The position numbers and the translations under genes were made by a program. Below, in pieces: positions 1 through 8,561 of a DNA stretch of 52,592 nt. Origin of the DNA: Sedimentisphaerales bacterium (lineage in GTDB: Bacteria > Planctomycetota > Phycisphaerae > Sedimentisphaerales > Anaerohalosphaeraceae); contig JANQGW010000052.1 of the NCBI GenBank assembly GCA_028282905.1, positions 1 through 52,592 of the forward strand. The letters are read 5' to 3'. The notes under the pieces are model-generated. The model ran no database searches. It saw only the letters and a list, made by a program, of their open reading frames with translations, and was not told the DNA's origin. Every line of letters starts with the position of its first letter. Within the stretch, counting starts at the first letter, position 1.

Positions 1-1514
1 GTATTCTCAGTAAAAGACGTCAGGCGGATATAGCCGATGCGGTTATCCGGGTCAATCAGGTAGTCCCATTCGCCTTCGGGCGTGCGTGTCCAGCCGCGAA
101 GCGGATCGACGACGATTTTCGCACGGGTAATCGAGACGTCCCAGACCTTGCCGGTGGAGGGCCGGCGAATCGTCAGCAGCACCTTGGTGCCCTTGGGGCC
201 GGTAATCTTGCTGACCGCACAGTAGATGGTCATGTCGTCGGTCGATTCACCATCAACGGCAATAATTTCATCGTCAGCATCCAAACCGCTTCGATAGGCG
301 GGTGTGTCGGGCAGCAGGCTGCCGATTTTCAGGACGCCGGTTGCCTTGGAAATTTCCACGCCTATACCCGAGAACTGCTGGGTCATGGACTTTTCAAAAT
401 CCTTGACGTTCCACGGCCAAATCAAGTTGGTGAACGGGTCCAATGCCGAAAACGATGCCTCTGTAAATTGGGCAATCAATACTTCCTGAGGCAGCCGGAT
501 CGTTTCGGCACCGAGGGCCAGCATATCCTGAAACAAGTCGCCCAGAGTCTCGGAGGTAATTTCCTTACCGGCTTCGATATCCAGTTCCACCTGACGCAGC
601 ATAGCGTTAATACCGTCGGTCCATTGGGCCACCGACATGGGCGATGCCGCCCAGGCTAACTCCTCCTGGGTGCGTTCCAGCACAGTGCCGATCAACAGAC
701 AGCGTTTGAGACCCTTACGAGTCATTTCACCGCAGTCGTCCAGAGTCGCCACATAATTATTTTCCAGCAGATGCAATGCCCGCAGGAACATGGCCACGGT
801 GATATCTTCGTAGCGTTCCTTGGCGGTTTCGCCGCAACTGCTGTCCTTAAACGACAGTTCCACGGTTGCCAGTCCGGTCAATTCCTCGGATTTGTCGCGG
901 TAGGCTTCATTATCCTCATGCAGTGCTGTCAGCCAATAATAGTTGTAGGTGTAGGCATCGAGCCATTTGCCCTGTTGTTCGTTCTCATCCGCCTGGGTCT
1001 GCATCTGCTTGAGCATTTTGCGAACGAACGGATCGTTTAAAACTTTGTCCTTCTGGTCTTCGTCAGCGTACTCACGGGCACGCACGACCGCCAGCATGGC
1101 ATCGCCAATATCATTGGCATCATAAACGTCTTTTCCGGCGGCTTCTTTCTCCACCTTTTGCAGTTCATCCAGTTGTTCCTGATACGCGGCAAGTCTTTGG
1201 TCCTGCCGGTACTGCTGCAACTGATCGTGTCCGTCCAGCAATGTCTTGAGCTGGTCAGCCTGCGGGGAATCATCCTGATCGGCCAAGGTCTGGCGGGCCT
1301 GATCAAACTGTCCCAGACAAACTTTTTCAACCGCAGCGGCAAAACCATTGGTTTCGGCAACCTGTTCCAGTGTCAGCGGCGATTGCGTTTTAATTTGAGG
1401 CGGCTGCGAAGGGGGTGCGGACTGCTCGCTATCGCAGGAGCTTCCGGCCACCATCAGCAGGCACAATACGGTGGTAAAGCAAAACAGAAATGTTTTGGGG
1501 CTTGTCGTTTTCAA
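1..1514 (-). CDS. Secreted PDZ/S41-type C-terminal processing protease (N-terminal part)
   Basis: The frame is open from 1514 to the window edge, so about 504 N-terminal residues are visible and the catalytic end lies outside. The start is a TTG at 1514, which gives a signal peptide (hydrophobic residues 9-24) ending in a cysteine at 27 (AGSSC, a poor lipobox). Residues 50-350 form a charged helical region. Residues about 382-463 are a PDZ domain (GIGVEI, then GLDADDEIIAVDG, then ITGPKGTKVLLTIRR), followed by IGYIRLTSF, the typical opening of the S41 protease domain. Family members cut periplasmic proteins at their C-termini. The Ser/Lys dyad cannot be seen here, so activity is inferred. It ends the minus-strand group fba-lptD and may have its own promoter in the 117-bp gap after fba. 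Confidence 0.85.
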   Translation of the reverse strand, partial: MKTTSPKTFLFCFTTVLCLLMVAGSSCDSEQSAPPSQPPQIKTQSPLTLEQVAETNGFAAAVEKVCLGQFDQARQTLADQDDSPQADQLKTLLDGHDQLQQYRQDQRLAAYQEQLDELQKVEKEAAGKDVYDANDIGDAMLAVVRAREYADEDQKDKVLNDPFVRKMLKQMQTQADENEQQGKWLDAYTYNYYWLTALHEDNEAYRDKSEELTGLATVELSFKDSSCGETAKERYEDITVAMFLRALHLLENNYVATLDDCGEMTRKGLKRCLLIGTVLERTQEELAWAASPMSVAQWTDGINAMLRQVELDIEAGKEITSETLGDLFQDMLALGAETIRLPQEVLIAQFTEASFSALDPFTNLIWPWNVKDFEKSMTQQFSGIGVEISKATGVLKIGSLLPDTPAYRSGLDADDEIIAVDGESTDDMTIYCAVSKITGPKGTKVLLTIRRPSTGKVWDVSITRAKIVVDPLRGWTRTPEGEWDYLIDPDNRIGYIRLTSFTEN

Positions 1515-1560
1515 GGGACTCAACTTTCAATATAATCAATAATTACTATAAATCCAAACA

Positions 1561-1588
1561 GGCAGGGCAACACCATGGCCGCCCTGCC
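1561..1588 (-). terminator. Hairpin downstream of aldolase gene
   Basis: GGCAGGGC at 1561-1568 pairs with GCCCTGCC at 1581-1588 across a 12-nt loop, about 45 bp past the fba stop. On the minus strand it is followed by a T-containing but not pure T tract, so it is at best a moderate terminator. Confidence 0.4.
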
Positions 1589-1631
1589 GGAAGTTATCCC
1601 ATCATCGATCGACAGTATCGACCAACACGTC

Positions 1632-2582
1632 TTACATGCATTCGCCGGCTTTGCCGCAGCAGCCCAGCACCTGCAGTTTGTGCTTGACCATATCCTTGAT
1701 TGCTTCACGAGCGGGGCCTAAGTATTTGCGAGGATCAAACTCAGCGGGAGTTTCCGCATAGACCTGGCGGATTTTCGCAGTCATCGCCATACGCAGGTCG
1801 GTGTCAATGTTGACCTTGCAAACGCCCATCTTGGACGCCTTGGTGATAGCTTCTTCCGGTACGCCCATCGCATCAGGCATAGCACCGCCGTACTTGTTGA
1901 TCAGGTCTTTAAACTCTTTGAGAACGCTGCTGGAGCCGTGCATAACCAGCGGGAAACCGGGCAGCTTTTCGCCGATTTTTTCGACAACTTCAAAAGCCAG
2001 TTTCGGTTCGGTTTTGAACTTGTAAGCACCGTGGCTGGTACCGATGGCAACTGCCAGAGAATCAACGCCGGTGCGTTCTACGAATTCAACCGCCTGATCC
2101 GGGTCGGTCAGGTGGTTCATGACGTCTTCTTCGCTGATACCGACAACATCTTCTTCGATACCGCCGAGCTGGCCCAGTTCCGCTTCGACAACCACGCCGT
2201 GGTCGTGAGCGTAGTCAACGACCTGCTTGGTCAGGGCGATATTGTCTTCGAACGAGTGGTGCGAGCCGTCGATCATGACCGAGGTGAAACCATCATCAAC
2301 ACACTGTTTGCAGGTTTCAAACGTATCGCCGTGGTCCAGGTGCATACAAATCGGAATATCCGGATTTTCTGCAACAGCAACGTCGATAATCGCCTTCAGA
2401 TAGCTCATGCTGGCATACGAACGGGCGCCGCGGGAAATCTGCAGAATCAGCGGGGCTTTTTCTTCGGCGATGGCCGCAACGATGCCCTGGGTGATTTCCA
2501 TGTTGTTCACGTTAAAGGCACCAATGGCATATCCGTTTTTATACGCCATTTCGAACATTTTTTTGGAGTCAACTAAAGCCAT
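1632..2582 (-). CDS. fba: Class II fructose-1,6-bisphosphate aldolase
   Basis: A 316-residue zinc aldolase that interconverts fructose-1,6-bisphosphate with DHAP and glyceraldehyde-3-phosphate in glycolysis and gluconeogenesis. The class II hallmarks are present: HLDHGD at 81-86 (catalytic Asp83 and zinc ligand His84), VEAELGQLGG, the loop histidine in VMHGSSS, and the phosphate-binding NIDTDLR. Length fits the family. The start is supported by AAGGAGA seven bases upstream of the ATG at 2582. Tagatose-bisphosphate aldolases share this fold, so the exact sugar specificity is inferred. The cysteine-rich tail (GCCGKAGEC) is unusual. It follows lptD on the same strand with a 107-bp gap. Confidence 0.95.
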   Translation of the reverse strand: MALVDSKKMFEMAYKNGYAIGAFNVNNMEITQGIVAAIAEEKAPLILQISRGARSYASMSYLKAIIDVAVAENPDIPICMHLDHGDTFETCKQCVDDGFTSVMIDGSHHSFEDNIALTKQVVDYAHDHGVVVEAELGQLGGIEEDVVGISEEDVMNHLTDPDQAVEFVERTGVDSLAVAIGTSHGAYKFKTEPKLAFEVVEKIGEKLPGFPLVMHGSSSVLKEFKDLINKYGGAMPDAMGVPEEAITKASKMGVCKVNIDTDLRMAMTAKIRQVYAETPAEFDPRKYLGPAREAIKDMVKHKLQVLGCCGKAGECM

Positions 2583-2633
2583 ACTTTCTCCTTGTACTCT
2601 CAGGTTACAATTTTTTACTACGTTTTAATTTAT

Positions 2634-2650
2634 TCCGGGTTCAGCCCGGA
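2634..2650 (-). terminator. Hairpin after lptD
   Basis: TCCGGG (2634-2639) and CCCGGA (2645-2650) form a 6-bp stem with a 5-nt loop. On the minus strand the next bases are A/T rich (AATAAATTAAAA). It sits between the lptD stop and fba, so it may partly uncouple the two genes. Confidence 0.4.
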
Positions 2651-2689
2651 GTTATCCGCTTTCTTATATCAACAATGTATGTTTTTGGT

Positions 2690-5600
2690 TTAGTCTTCAG
2701 TCCGTGCACCCGTCAGGCCGGAATATTTCCGTGATCCGACGGCCAATTCCTTCACACCCTGCGGCCAGATGCTGAACAAAATCGAGTTACGCCGCAACGA
2801 TTCATCCGTCGAAATGCTGACGGCATAAAACATCCGGTGGTACTGTCGAATAATCGTCAGATCGCTGCGAACTGATTCGCCAAAATCGAAGTTATATTCC
2901 TGTGAGAAGGTCGCCGTATAACGCGGGGTCAGGCGATAGGTAATCGCCGCGACTACAGAATGCGACCCTTCTTCATAAACACCATCAGTGGCATCGGCAA
3001 TAATGACCGGACGCAGGTACCGAGAACCCAGGTAATAACTGATATCCGGGTAAACATAGCGGCTGACACCCACATCCAACTGCTGGATATGACCGGCGTC
3101 GATGTCATAATTGACATTACCAAGAAACGACGTCGCATCCGTCACCCGCCAGGCAAATTCACTGGTAATCGTATCCCGCACGATACCGTAATAACTATCC
3201 ATACGACGCATCAGCAATGGAATCGATGGGTCATTGTAAATGAACGCCGCCGGGCCATAGGTGCTGGGCATACCGATAGAATCGGATGCGTCATCGGACA
3301 CCCAGGTACCCTCCACGTCCCAGCGAATCCAATCCAAAGTCCGCAGATTGGCTTCGCTGCCGCGATGGGTCTGCCATCGCTGTGAAACGCCGACATGCAC
3401 CGTATCCCGCATATCAACCGCATCGTCACTGCCCTCATACAGAACCGCCTCAACATACGGCGTGACAATGTGTCGCAAACCGTTCAAGTCCCACAGTTTG
3501 GACTGAACGTAAGGGTCTTCTTTCCAGAACATCGTCGAAGCCCGCAAGCCAACTTCGCCCAGGAAGACGTCCTGCTCAGAGCTGGTGGGATTTCCATCAA
3601 TATCAACGCTATAGCCAAAACCATCATCATAGCCGAAACTGCCCGCGACAAACGGTACGATTTTCAATGTGCCCAGCGTCAACGGCATATCGACTTCATT
3701 GCGGGTAAAGGCAAACGTGTAAAAGCCGGTTTCACCGACGCCGTCACCGGTACGCTCACGAAAACGCGCGACTTGTGTATCGCTATACCATGTCAGGCTG
3801 TGGTTCCAGAACGACTGGCCGGTACGGTGATACTCAATGCTCGGCAACTCTTCAGTAACCGTCTCGAAGTCGTTAATCCGAACCTTACCCAAAATCGAAA
3901 AGGCCCAGTTATCCCGCTGTTTTTTCAGATGCAGCAGGGTTTCCTGCTCCTTGTCCGTATAAAACTCATCCCGGTACATCCATTCGAGGAAATTTTCATC
4001 GGTGAGATAGCCGACCTCCGCGGTCAACTGCCAGTCATTGTCCAGCATCTGCCGATGCCGCCAACTGAACCGGCCGCGAATATCTTCCTCGGGGTCCAGG
4101 TTCCGACGGCTGCTGATGCGGCCAAGATCATCTTCTCCGCGATGGTCCATAACATATCCGATCAGCGATCCAAACGCCTCATCGGTCTCGTACTCGGATT
4201 CGATGCCGGCCCCATAGCCGCGTTTGCTGAAGTAGTCGGCTGCCAGACGGGTTTCGGCCCACGGCGGGTCTTTCATACCCAGCAGACGGGCCAGATGCCA
4301 GCGCGTTTCAACCGAGGTGCCAAATTCCGAGTCATTGCCGATACGAATCTTGCTGAGCGGGATATCCGGCCGCTTGAAGTTCGTGGTCATCTTTTCACTG
4401 TGGAAAAAAGAAAACTCACCAAACTTAGCGGTAACATCATGCAGCCGCCCTTCGTAACGCTCGCCGACCTCCTGCGACTCACCCACCGTCTTGGCATACC
4501 CACTAACCGCCTCGTCCTTGAGCAGAACCATCCTTGAAGCGTTCAGAGACGTCTGCGGCAAATAAAACTCACTCGTTGTCAACTGTACGTTTTGCGCTTC
4601 GTAAATATGCTCACTGACCTTGCCCAGCCGTTCAGCCCGCAGATAAATCGGCAGGTTGCGTTTTTCGTCAAACACCCGCATCGAGGCATTAACTACCAGG
4701 GCACGCTGGTTGACAAAATCATAATAAATCTCGTCAGCACGAATCGTCCGCTCACCTTCGGTCATGACGATGTTGCCGCTCAGATAGACCGATTGGGCCG
4801 GCCCCGATCCAATCTGACTGCCCGTTTCTTGGGACTGGTCAATTTCAAAAGCCTCCTTGTCGGTAAACATGACCAGGTTGTCGGCCTGAAACTCAACCAG
4901 CATATCTTCGGAACGCCGCTGCCAGACATAAAACCGCCCCGATGCCATAATGACTTCGCGACCATCGGCCGTAGGCCGTTTGGTAACCTCCGGCACCTTT
5001 TCCCAAACAGCTGACACATGAACCGGGTATTTCGATTGCGTTGACAAAACACCATCCTGCCCCTCAGACGGAATAGGCTGGCCGGAAGCATCCGTTTGCG
5101 GCGAAGGAATCTGTGCTAACGCCGCAGCCCTGCCGCTGACCTGCCGGTTCGGTTCAGGAACCATCGCGGTCTGCGGAATCACCGGCCCGGACGGCATTTT
5201 TGACATCGCCGCCGCAGCCGCGATGTATAAGTCATTGGCAAACAACTGGTCACAGGGAATTTTCCGCTGGGAATCAGCCACTGCAAACACCTCGCCGGTC
5301 ACCAGAAACTGCGTCACCAGCACATCGGCGCCTTCAACAATAAAATGCTCAACAGAGGTGGTTTTGGCCTTACGGCCCTGCTGAATGAAAATATCGCCCT
5401 GTAAATACACTTTTGCCCAATACGTCAGGCGGGTTGTCGGATCGTCCGACTGCTGGGGCTTGAGCGAAATCACCGCGTTCTGACTGCTGATGAGATTGTC
5501 GCCAATCTGCACGGTCACGCCATCGGTCAGCAGCATCATATGCGACCAATCGGCCTGGGGCTGCTGACAAACCGTCATCACCGGCGCGGTGACATGTAAA

Positions 5601-5698
5601 TCCTGTCCAGCCAGCGCACTCGCACCAGCCGGCGCCTCACCGGCGGCCATTCCATTACAGATTACCAGCGATATCAATACCAGAATACTGTTTGCCAT
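2690..5698 (-). CDS. lptD: LptD/OstA-like outer-membrane LPS assembly protein
   Basis: About 1002 residues. I place the start at the ATG at 5698, because it begins a signal peptide (ANSILVLISLVICNGMAAG) and because a TATAAT box lies upstream at 5777-5782. The longer reading from 5827 would begin upstream of that box. After the signal come two OstA/LptA-like stretches (roughly residues 35-160 and 235-370) that describe a periplasmic jellyroll. A long beta-barrel-like region follows, with alternating aromatic residues and the LptD-like segment FLEWMYRDEFYTDKEQETL. LptD inserts lipopolysaccharide into the outer leaflet of the outer membrane. The two LptE/LptD cysteine pairs are not obvious. Family assignment is good, exact substrate is inferred. 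Confidence 0.8.
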   Translation of the reverse strand: MANSILVLISLVICNGMAAGEAPAGASALAGQDLHVTAPVMTVCQQPQADWSHMMLLTDGVTVQIGDNLISSQNAVISLKPQQSDDPTTRLTYWAKVYLQGDIFIQQGRKAKTTSVEHFIVEGADVLVTQFLVTGEVFAVADSQRKIPCDQLFANDLYIAAAAAMSKMPSGPVIPQTAMVPEPNRQVSGRAAALAQIPSPQTDASGQPIPSEGQDGVLSTQSKYPVHVSAVWEKVPEVTKRPTADGREVIMASGRFYVWQRRSEDMLVEFQADNLVMFTDKEAFEIDQSQETGSQIGSGPAQSVYLSGNIVMTEGERTIRADEIYYDFVNQRALVVNASMRVFDEKRNLPIYLRAERLGKVSEHIYEAQNVQLTTSEFYLPQTSLNASRMVLLKDEAVSGYAKTVGESQEVGERYEGRLHDVTAKFGEFSFFHSEKMTTNFKRPDIPLSKIRIGNDSEFGTSVETRWHLARLLGMKDPPWAETRLAADYFSKRGYGAGIESEYETDEAFGSLIGYVMDHRGEDDLGRISSRRNLDPEEDIRGRFSWRHRQMLDNDWQLTAEVGYLTDENFLEWMYRDEFYTDKEQETLLHLKKQRDNWAFSILGKVRINDFETVTEELPSIEYHRTGQSFWNHSLTWYSDTQVARFRERTGDGVGETGFYTFAFTRNEVDMPLTLGTLKIVPFVAGSFGYDDGFGYSVDIDGNPTSSEQDVFLGEVGLRASTMFWKEDPYVQSKLWDLNGLRHIVTPYVEAVLYEGSDDAVDMRDTVHVGVSQRWQTHRGSEANLRTLDWIRWDVEGTWVSDDASDSIGMPSTYGPAAFIYNDPSIPLLMRRMDSYYGIVRDTITSEFAWRVTDATSFLGNVNYDIDAGHIQQLDVGVSRYVYPDISYYLGSRYLRPVIIADATDGVYEEGSHSVVAAITYRLTPRYTATFSQEYNFDFGESVRSDLTIIRQYHRMFYAVSISTDESLRRNSILFSIWPQGVKELAVGSRKYSGLTGARTED

Positions 5699-5776
5699 GA
5701 CGCTCGTTCCATAATCAATGTGAAAATTCCGTTTACCGCAAACCTTCCGTGCGTAGATATAGTTATAGTCGGTGCG

Positions 5777-5782
5777 ATTATA
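5777..5782 (-). promoter_or_regulatory. Possible -10 box for lptD
   Basis: TATAAT on the minus strand, about 80 bp upstream of the chosen lptD start. A TTGACT lies farther upstream, but the 21-bp spacing is too long for a standard promoter, so only the -10 element is convincing. Confidence 0.35.
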
Positions 5783-5908
5783 CCTATCCTGCCCACTAAA
5801 TCCAGTCAAAAACAGGAATATTAGCACTGATAGACGACTTTGCCGCCCCTATTTTAAGTGAAACAGAAGCGTCTTCTACGGAATGCTGATAAAGTTGATT
5901 GAAGGCAT

Positions 5909-5962
5909 TAAAAAAGGGCCAAAGGCCCTGAGAAAAACAATTGAAAATCCCCGTTTTCGGGG
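5909..5962 (-). terminator. Tandem hairpin terminator of the S24 regulator gene
   Basis: Two hairpins follow the stop codon of the regulator gene. CCCCG/CGGGG (5949-5962) comes first on the minus strand. The strong AGGGCC/GGCCCT stem (5915-5929, 3-nt loop) comes next and is followed directly by six T residues on the minus strand (5909-5915), a classic intrinsic terminator. Confidence 0.8.
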
Positions 5963-5965
5963 CCG

Positions 5966-6745
5966 TTAGAGCTGTTGGTAATGAATAACCGCCCGGTAGA
6001 TACCGTTCAGGCGACGAGGCCTGACAATAATGGGCGGATACATATCGTTGCGGGGTTGAAGACGAACCTTGTCGCCTTCCTCAAAGAAAACCCGCTTAAA
6101 TGTGGTTTCGTGGGGACTTTTGAGCCGAACGAAGCAGTCATCGCCATTTTGAACGTCCGCGGCAGGCGAAAAAACAACGATATGCCCTTCCGTAAACTTC
6201 GGTTCCATGGAATCGCCCACAACCCGTACCGCAAACGCGTTGGGGTCATGGATGTCCGGGCAGCGGACATAGTCATCGGCAAAACCAACCGGATAGCCCA
6301 TGTCGTCAAACTCAGCCGGATAGCCCGCAGGCACTTTATTCATGACCGGAACCCATTTTTCCGGGGTTTCCCGCAGGGTTTGGTCCTTTTGCGGGTTCAT
6401 GTCATACTCACTGAGGATTTTGCCGACTTTACTGGGCTTGAGCTTTCGGCCGATAATATCTCGCAGTATTTTCTTATATTTGCGATTTTCGGCGTCAATC
6501 GCCTCGTAATCCCGCCGGACATCCTTCGGCATCCGCTCCATATCAGCCAGATGCTGCAAATGTCCCGGTTCAAAATTCAGACATTCTTCCAGCAATTCCA
6601 GAAGCTGCACACTCGGCGGATTCTTCACCCGACCGGTCTCGATGGTCGAAAGATACGGCTTGGAAAATCCCGTATAATCCGCCACCTCATCCAGAGTCAG
6701 ACGAAGGCTCTTACGCTGCTGTCGTATAATCGTTCCTAAAGACAT
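5966..6745 (-). CDS. XRE-family HTH repressor with LexA/S24 protease-like domain
   Basis: 259 residues from the ATG at 6745. Residues 1-55 form a helix-turn-helix of the XRE type (IIRQQRKSLRLTLDEVADYTGFSKPYLSTIE in pieces). Residues 130-259 form an S24 domain like LexA and phage repressors. The candidate cleavage site is Ala140-Gly141 in VPAGYP, the nucleophile Ser179 lies in VGDSM, and the general base Lys217 in TTFKR. All three elements of self-cleavage are present, so it could be a damage-responsive repressor, although many S24 regulators of this kind control host genes unrelated to the SOS response. It stands alone with its own promoter and terminator. I prefer this start over the in-frame one at 6778, because that one lies upstream of the TATAAT box. 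Confidence 0.85.
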   Translation of the reverse strand: MSLGTIIRQQRKSLRLTLDEVADYTGFSKPYLSTIETGRVKNPPSVQLLELLEECLNFEPGHLQHLADMERMPKDVRRDYEAIDAENRKYKKILRDIIGRKLKPSKVGKILSEYDMNPQKDQTLRETPEKWVPVMNKVPAGYPAEFDDMGYPVGFADDYVRCPDIHDPNAFAVRVVGDSMEPKFTEGHIVVFSPAADVQNGDDCFVRLKSPHETTFKRVFFEEGDKVRLQPRNDMYPPIIVRPRRLNGIYRAVIHYQQL

Positions 6746-6752
6746 GTCCCCG

Positions 6753-6782
6753 ATTATATAAAAGACTAACCACCACACACAA
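6753..6782 (-). promoter_or_regulatory. Promoter of the S24 regulator gene, nearly leaderless
   Basis: On the minus strand TATAAT (6753-6758) is preceded at 18 bp by TTGTGT. A start site 6-7 bp downstream would fall within one or two bases of the ATG at 6745, predicting a leaderless or almost leaderless transcript. Confidence 0.5.
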
Positions 6783-6820
6783 GAAAATTTTTGCTATTTA
6801 TCAAACAAATCGAACTGCGC

Positions 6821-6860
6821 AAAAAAATAACCCAACGCTATCGAGCGACAGCATTGGGTT
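6821..6860 (-). terminator. Intrinsic terminator after flgM
   Basis: AACCCAACGCT (6829-6839) pairs with AGCATTGGGTT (6850-6860), eleven positions with one mismatch, and the minus strand continues with a run of T (complement of 6821-6827). It closes the flagellar transcription unit. Confidence 0.85.
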
Positions 6861-6898
6861 AATATAGCCGTTTTAACTAAATTATCCTTGTTTGGTGT

Positions 6899-7168
6899 TT
6901 AGACTCCAAATTCGAGGATGTTCTGTGCCGCTTTTCGAATGTTTTCGGGGCTGTCCAGTTCACCAGCGGCGATGAGTTGGCGTGCCCGTGCAACGGCATC
7001 GGCATCTTCGGCAGGCGTTTGTTTGGCCTGTTCGATCACCGCGTCGTAGCGAACCTGGAGCGACGCATCGGCTTTACTGCCCGCTGCGGCGGCATCCGGC
7101 GAAGTCTGTCTGGCAGCGACGCCATTAAGCAGATTCGCAATTTGATTGTTGTTTACTTTGTTTATCAT
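6899..7168 (-). CDS. flgM: Anti-sigma-28 factor FlgM
   Basis: An 89-residue protein. The C-terminal half matches the FlgM pattern: YDAVIEQA, then VARARQLIAAGELDS, then ENIRKAAQNILEFGV, which forms the helices that hold FliA inactive until the hook is finished. FlgM is then exported through the flagellar channel. The N-terminal half is disordered and Ala/Ser rich, as usual. GAGGGAAAG lies just upstream of the ATG. Its cognate sigma factor FliA is 2 kb upstream in the same direction. A weak sigma-28-like promoter (7215-7241) may give it its own late transcript. Confidence 0.85.
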   Translation of the reverse strand: MINKVNNNQIANLLNGVAARQTSPDAAAAGSKADASLQVRYDAVIEQAKQTPAEDADAVARARQLIAAGELDSPENIRKAAQNILEFGV

Positions 7169-7214
7169 TGTGCTTTCCCTCTACATTTTTGTTCGTAATA
7201 ACTTATCCACTCTT

Positions 7215-7241
7215 GTTGTCGCAGGTTTCGGGAAAAACTTA
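7215..7241 (-). promoter_or_regulatory. Possible sigma-28 promoter for flgM
   Basis: On the minus strand TAAG, exactly 15 bp, then GCGACAAC resembles the FliA consensus TAAA-N15-GCCGATAA. The -35 fits in 3 of 4 positions and the -10 only partly. Its position, about 45 bp upstream of flgM, makes biological sense. Confidence 0.3.
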
Positions 7242-7307
7242 AATCTTTTTACCGACATTTTCAACTTTTTTTCAAATTTATCGCTTTTCGGGCCGATAAA
7301 ATCGGGC

Positions 7308-7973
7308 TTAATTACCCAGCAAACCTGTGGGTTTGGGATCGAATGTCGCAGCGGTCTCATAGGCGACAAACTTGACAAACTTGAGCGAGCTGACAAAACC
7401 CAATTGTGCGCTTGGGCTTTCAGGGCCAATAACGCTGAGCTTTTTAGTCCCTACGACCCAGTCGCCATAGTACTTCCGCATTCGATGACCGGTCGATTTG
7501 TCGGTGGTATCCCAGACCTGCTCTAACGCCCAGAGTAATTCGCCATCGGTTAAGTCAATCAGCCGCAACTGCAGACCGACGGCCATGTGCGGATAAGGCT
7601 TATAGCTGGTGATCGAGCCGATCAGAACCGCGTCGCATTTGAGGGTTTTTCGCATTTCCATCAACTGCTCCAGCGAATATGAGGCATCCTGCTGCAATTG
7701 CATACTTCGCCAGGCCAGATCGTCTTCGGGCACAAAGGACAGGCCAAACATCTGTTTTTTGCGGAATTCCTGAAACAATGCATCGGACATATTGACCGAA
7801 ATTTCCGGGATCGGCGTTTCATTGCCCAGTTCCACCAGGGCAATCCGGCCCAGGGAACTGATGTCTTTGTCGGGAGCAATGTAATAACTCAGCGGTGTTT
7901 CGTAGGGTTCATAGACCTCACAGCCGGTGAACATCATCACCAAGCCGAGTAATATGATCTGACAGCGTCGCAT
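7308..7973 (-). CDS. Lipoprotein of CsgG/TolB-N-like type in the flagellar cluster
   Basis: 221 residues with a lipoprotein signal (VMMFTGC, Cys18). The mature part has the pattern of periplasmic lipoproteins with a CsgG/TolB-N-like fold: LGRIALVELGNE, MSDALFQEFRKK, LKCDAVLIGSITSYKPYPHMAVGLQLRLIDLTDGELLWA. GGAAGGG precedes the ATG. It sits between another lipoprotein and flgM, downstream of fliA. A role in anchoring or assembling flagellar basal structures in the outer membrane is plausible from context, but no direct function can be assigned. Confidence 0.7.
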   Translation of the reverse strand: MRRCQIILLGLVMMFTGCEVYEPYETPLSYYIAPDKDISSLGRIALVELGNETPIPEISVNMSDALFQEFRKKQMFGLSFVPEDDLAWRSMQLQQDASYSLEQLMEMRKTLKCDAVLIGSITSYKPYPHMAVGLQLRLIDLTDGELLWALEQVWDTTDKSTGHRMRKYYGDWVVGTKKLSVIGPESPSAQLGFVSSLKFVKFVAYETAATFDPKPTGLLGN

Positions 7974-7991
7974 GAATCTGCCCTTCCGTAC

Positions 7992-8528
7992 TTAGTTTCC
8001 GTTTGCTTCAGCGGCCGCATCGGCGGACACTTCTTCGCCTCCCAGCACCCGCAGTATTTTCAGCAGCGCTTCAAGCTGAATCTTGTCGGCTTCACGAATT
8101 TCCTCACGAAAACCCAGCACATCAGACTTCCAGTTATTCAGCTCAATACGCATTTCCACGAGCAGATCGTTGGCTTCGGCCAGTTCCTTGCGGGCCTGTT
8201 CAGCTTCGGGATACAGCTTTTCAATCTGCAATTTCAGTTCTTTGTTTTCAACGACCAACTGTTCCTTTTCAGCCTGCATTTTTGCCATCTCTTCTGACAG
8301 TGCGGCAAATTTCTTGGATAGTTCAATCGCAGAATCCAAGGCACTTTCCCGATCCGCACTATTCTGGAACCTGGCAGGGTCGGATATTTCCCGCTGAGCC
8401 GCCGGTGGCGGCGCAACTCCAGGCTCTGAATGCGTCATGGAGTTGGCCGGTGCCATTAATTCGGCACAGCCAGCCAGCGGCAATACCGCCGCGATAACTA
8501 ATATCATTATCTGGTATGTTTTCTGCAT
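7992..8528 (-). CDS. Coiled-coil lipoprotein in the flagellar cluster
   Basis: 178 residues from the ATG at 8528, which is preceded by CGGAGAAG. The longer in-frame start at 8561 lacks a comparable ribosome site. A lipoprotein signal (VIAAVLPLAGC) is followed by a Pro/Ala linker and a long heptad coiled coil, roughly residues 65-155 (LSEEMAKMQAEKEQL and so on). The acidic Ala-rich tail is short. It is probably anchored in a membrane and extended into the periplasm. It is spaced 33 bp from the upstream small gene and 18 bp from the downstream lipoprotein gene, so all three are likely one transcript. Function unknown. Confidence 0.7.
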   Translation of the reverse strand: MQKTYQIMILVIAAVLPLAGCAELMAPANSMTHSEPGVAPPPAAQREISDPARFQNSADRESALDSAIELSKKFAALSEEMAKMQAEKEQLVVENKELKLQIEKLYPEAEQARKELAEANDLLVEMRIELNNWKSDVLGFREEIREADKIQLEALLKILRVLGGEEVSADAAAEANGN

Positions 8529-8561
8529 GTTTACTTCTCCGGTATCAGTTCTTTTTAACAA

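Noticed and set aside
3395-4537. Long plus-strand frame of 380 codons opposite lptD
   Set aside because: It is a shadow of lptD with no recognisable domain or ribosome site.
7273-7299. CAAA-N15-GCCGATAA on the plus strand, an almost perfect FliA promoter
   Set aside because: It would transcribe antisense to the lipoprotein gene and no plus-strand gene follows. The GCCGAT is also an arm of a small hairpin, so I treat it as chance.
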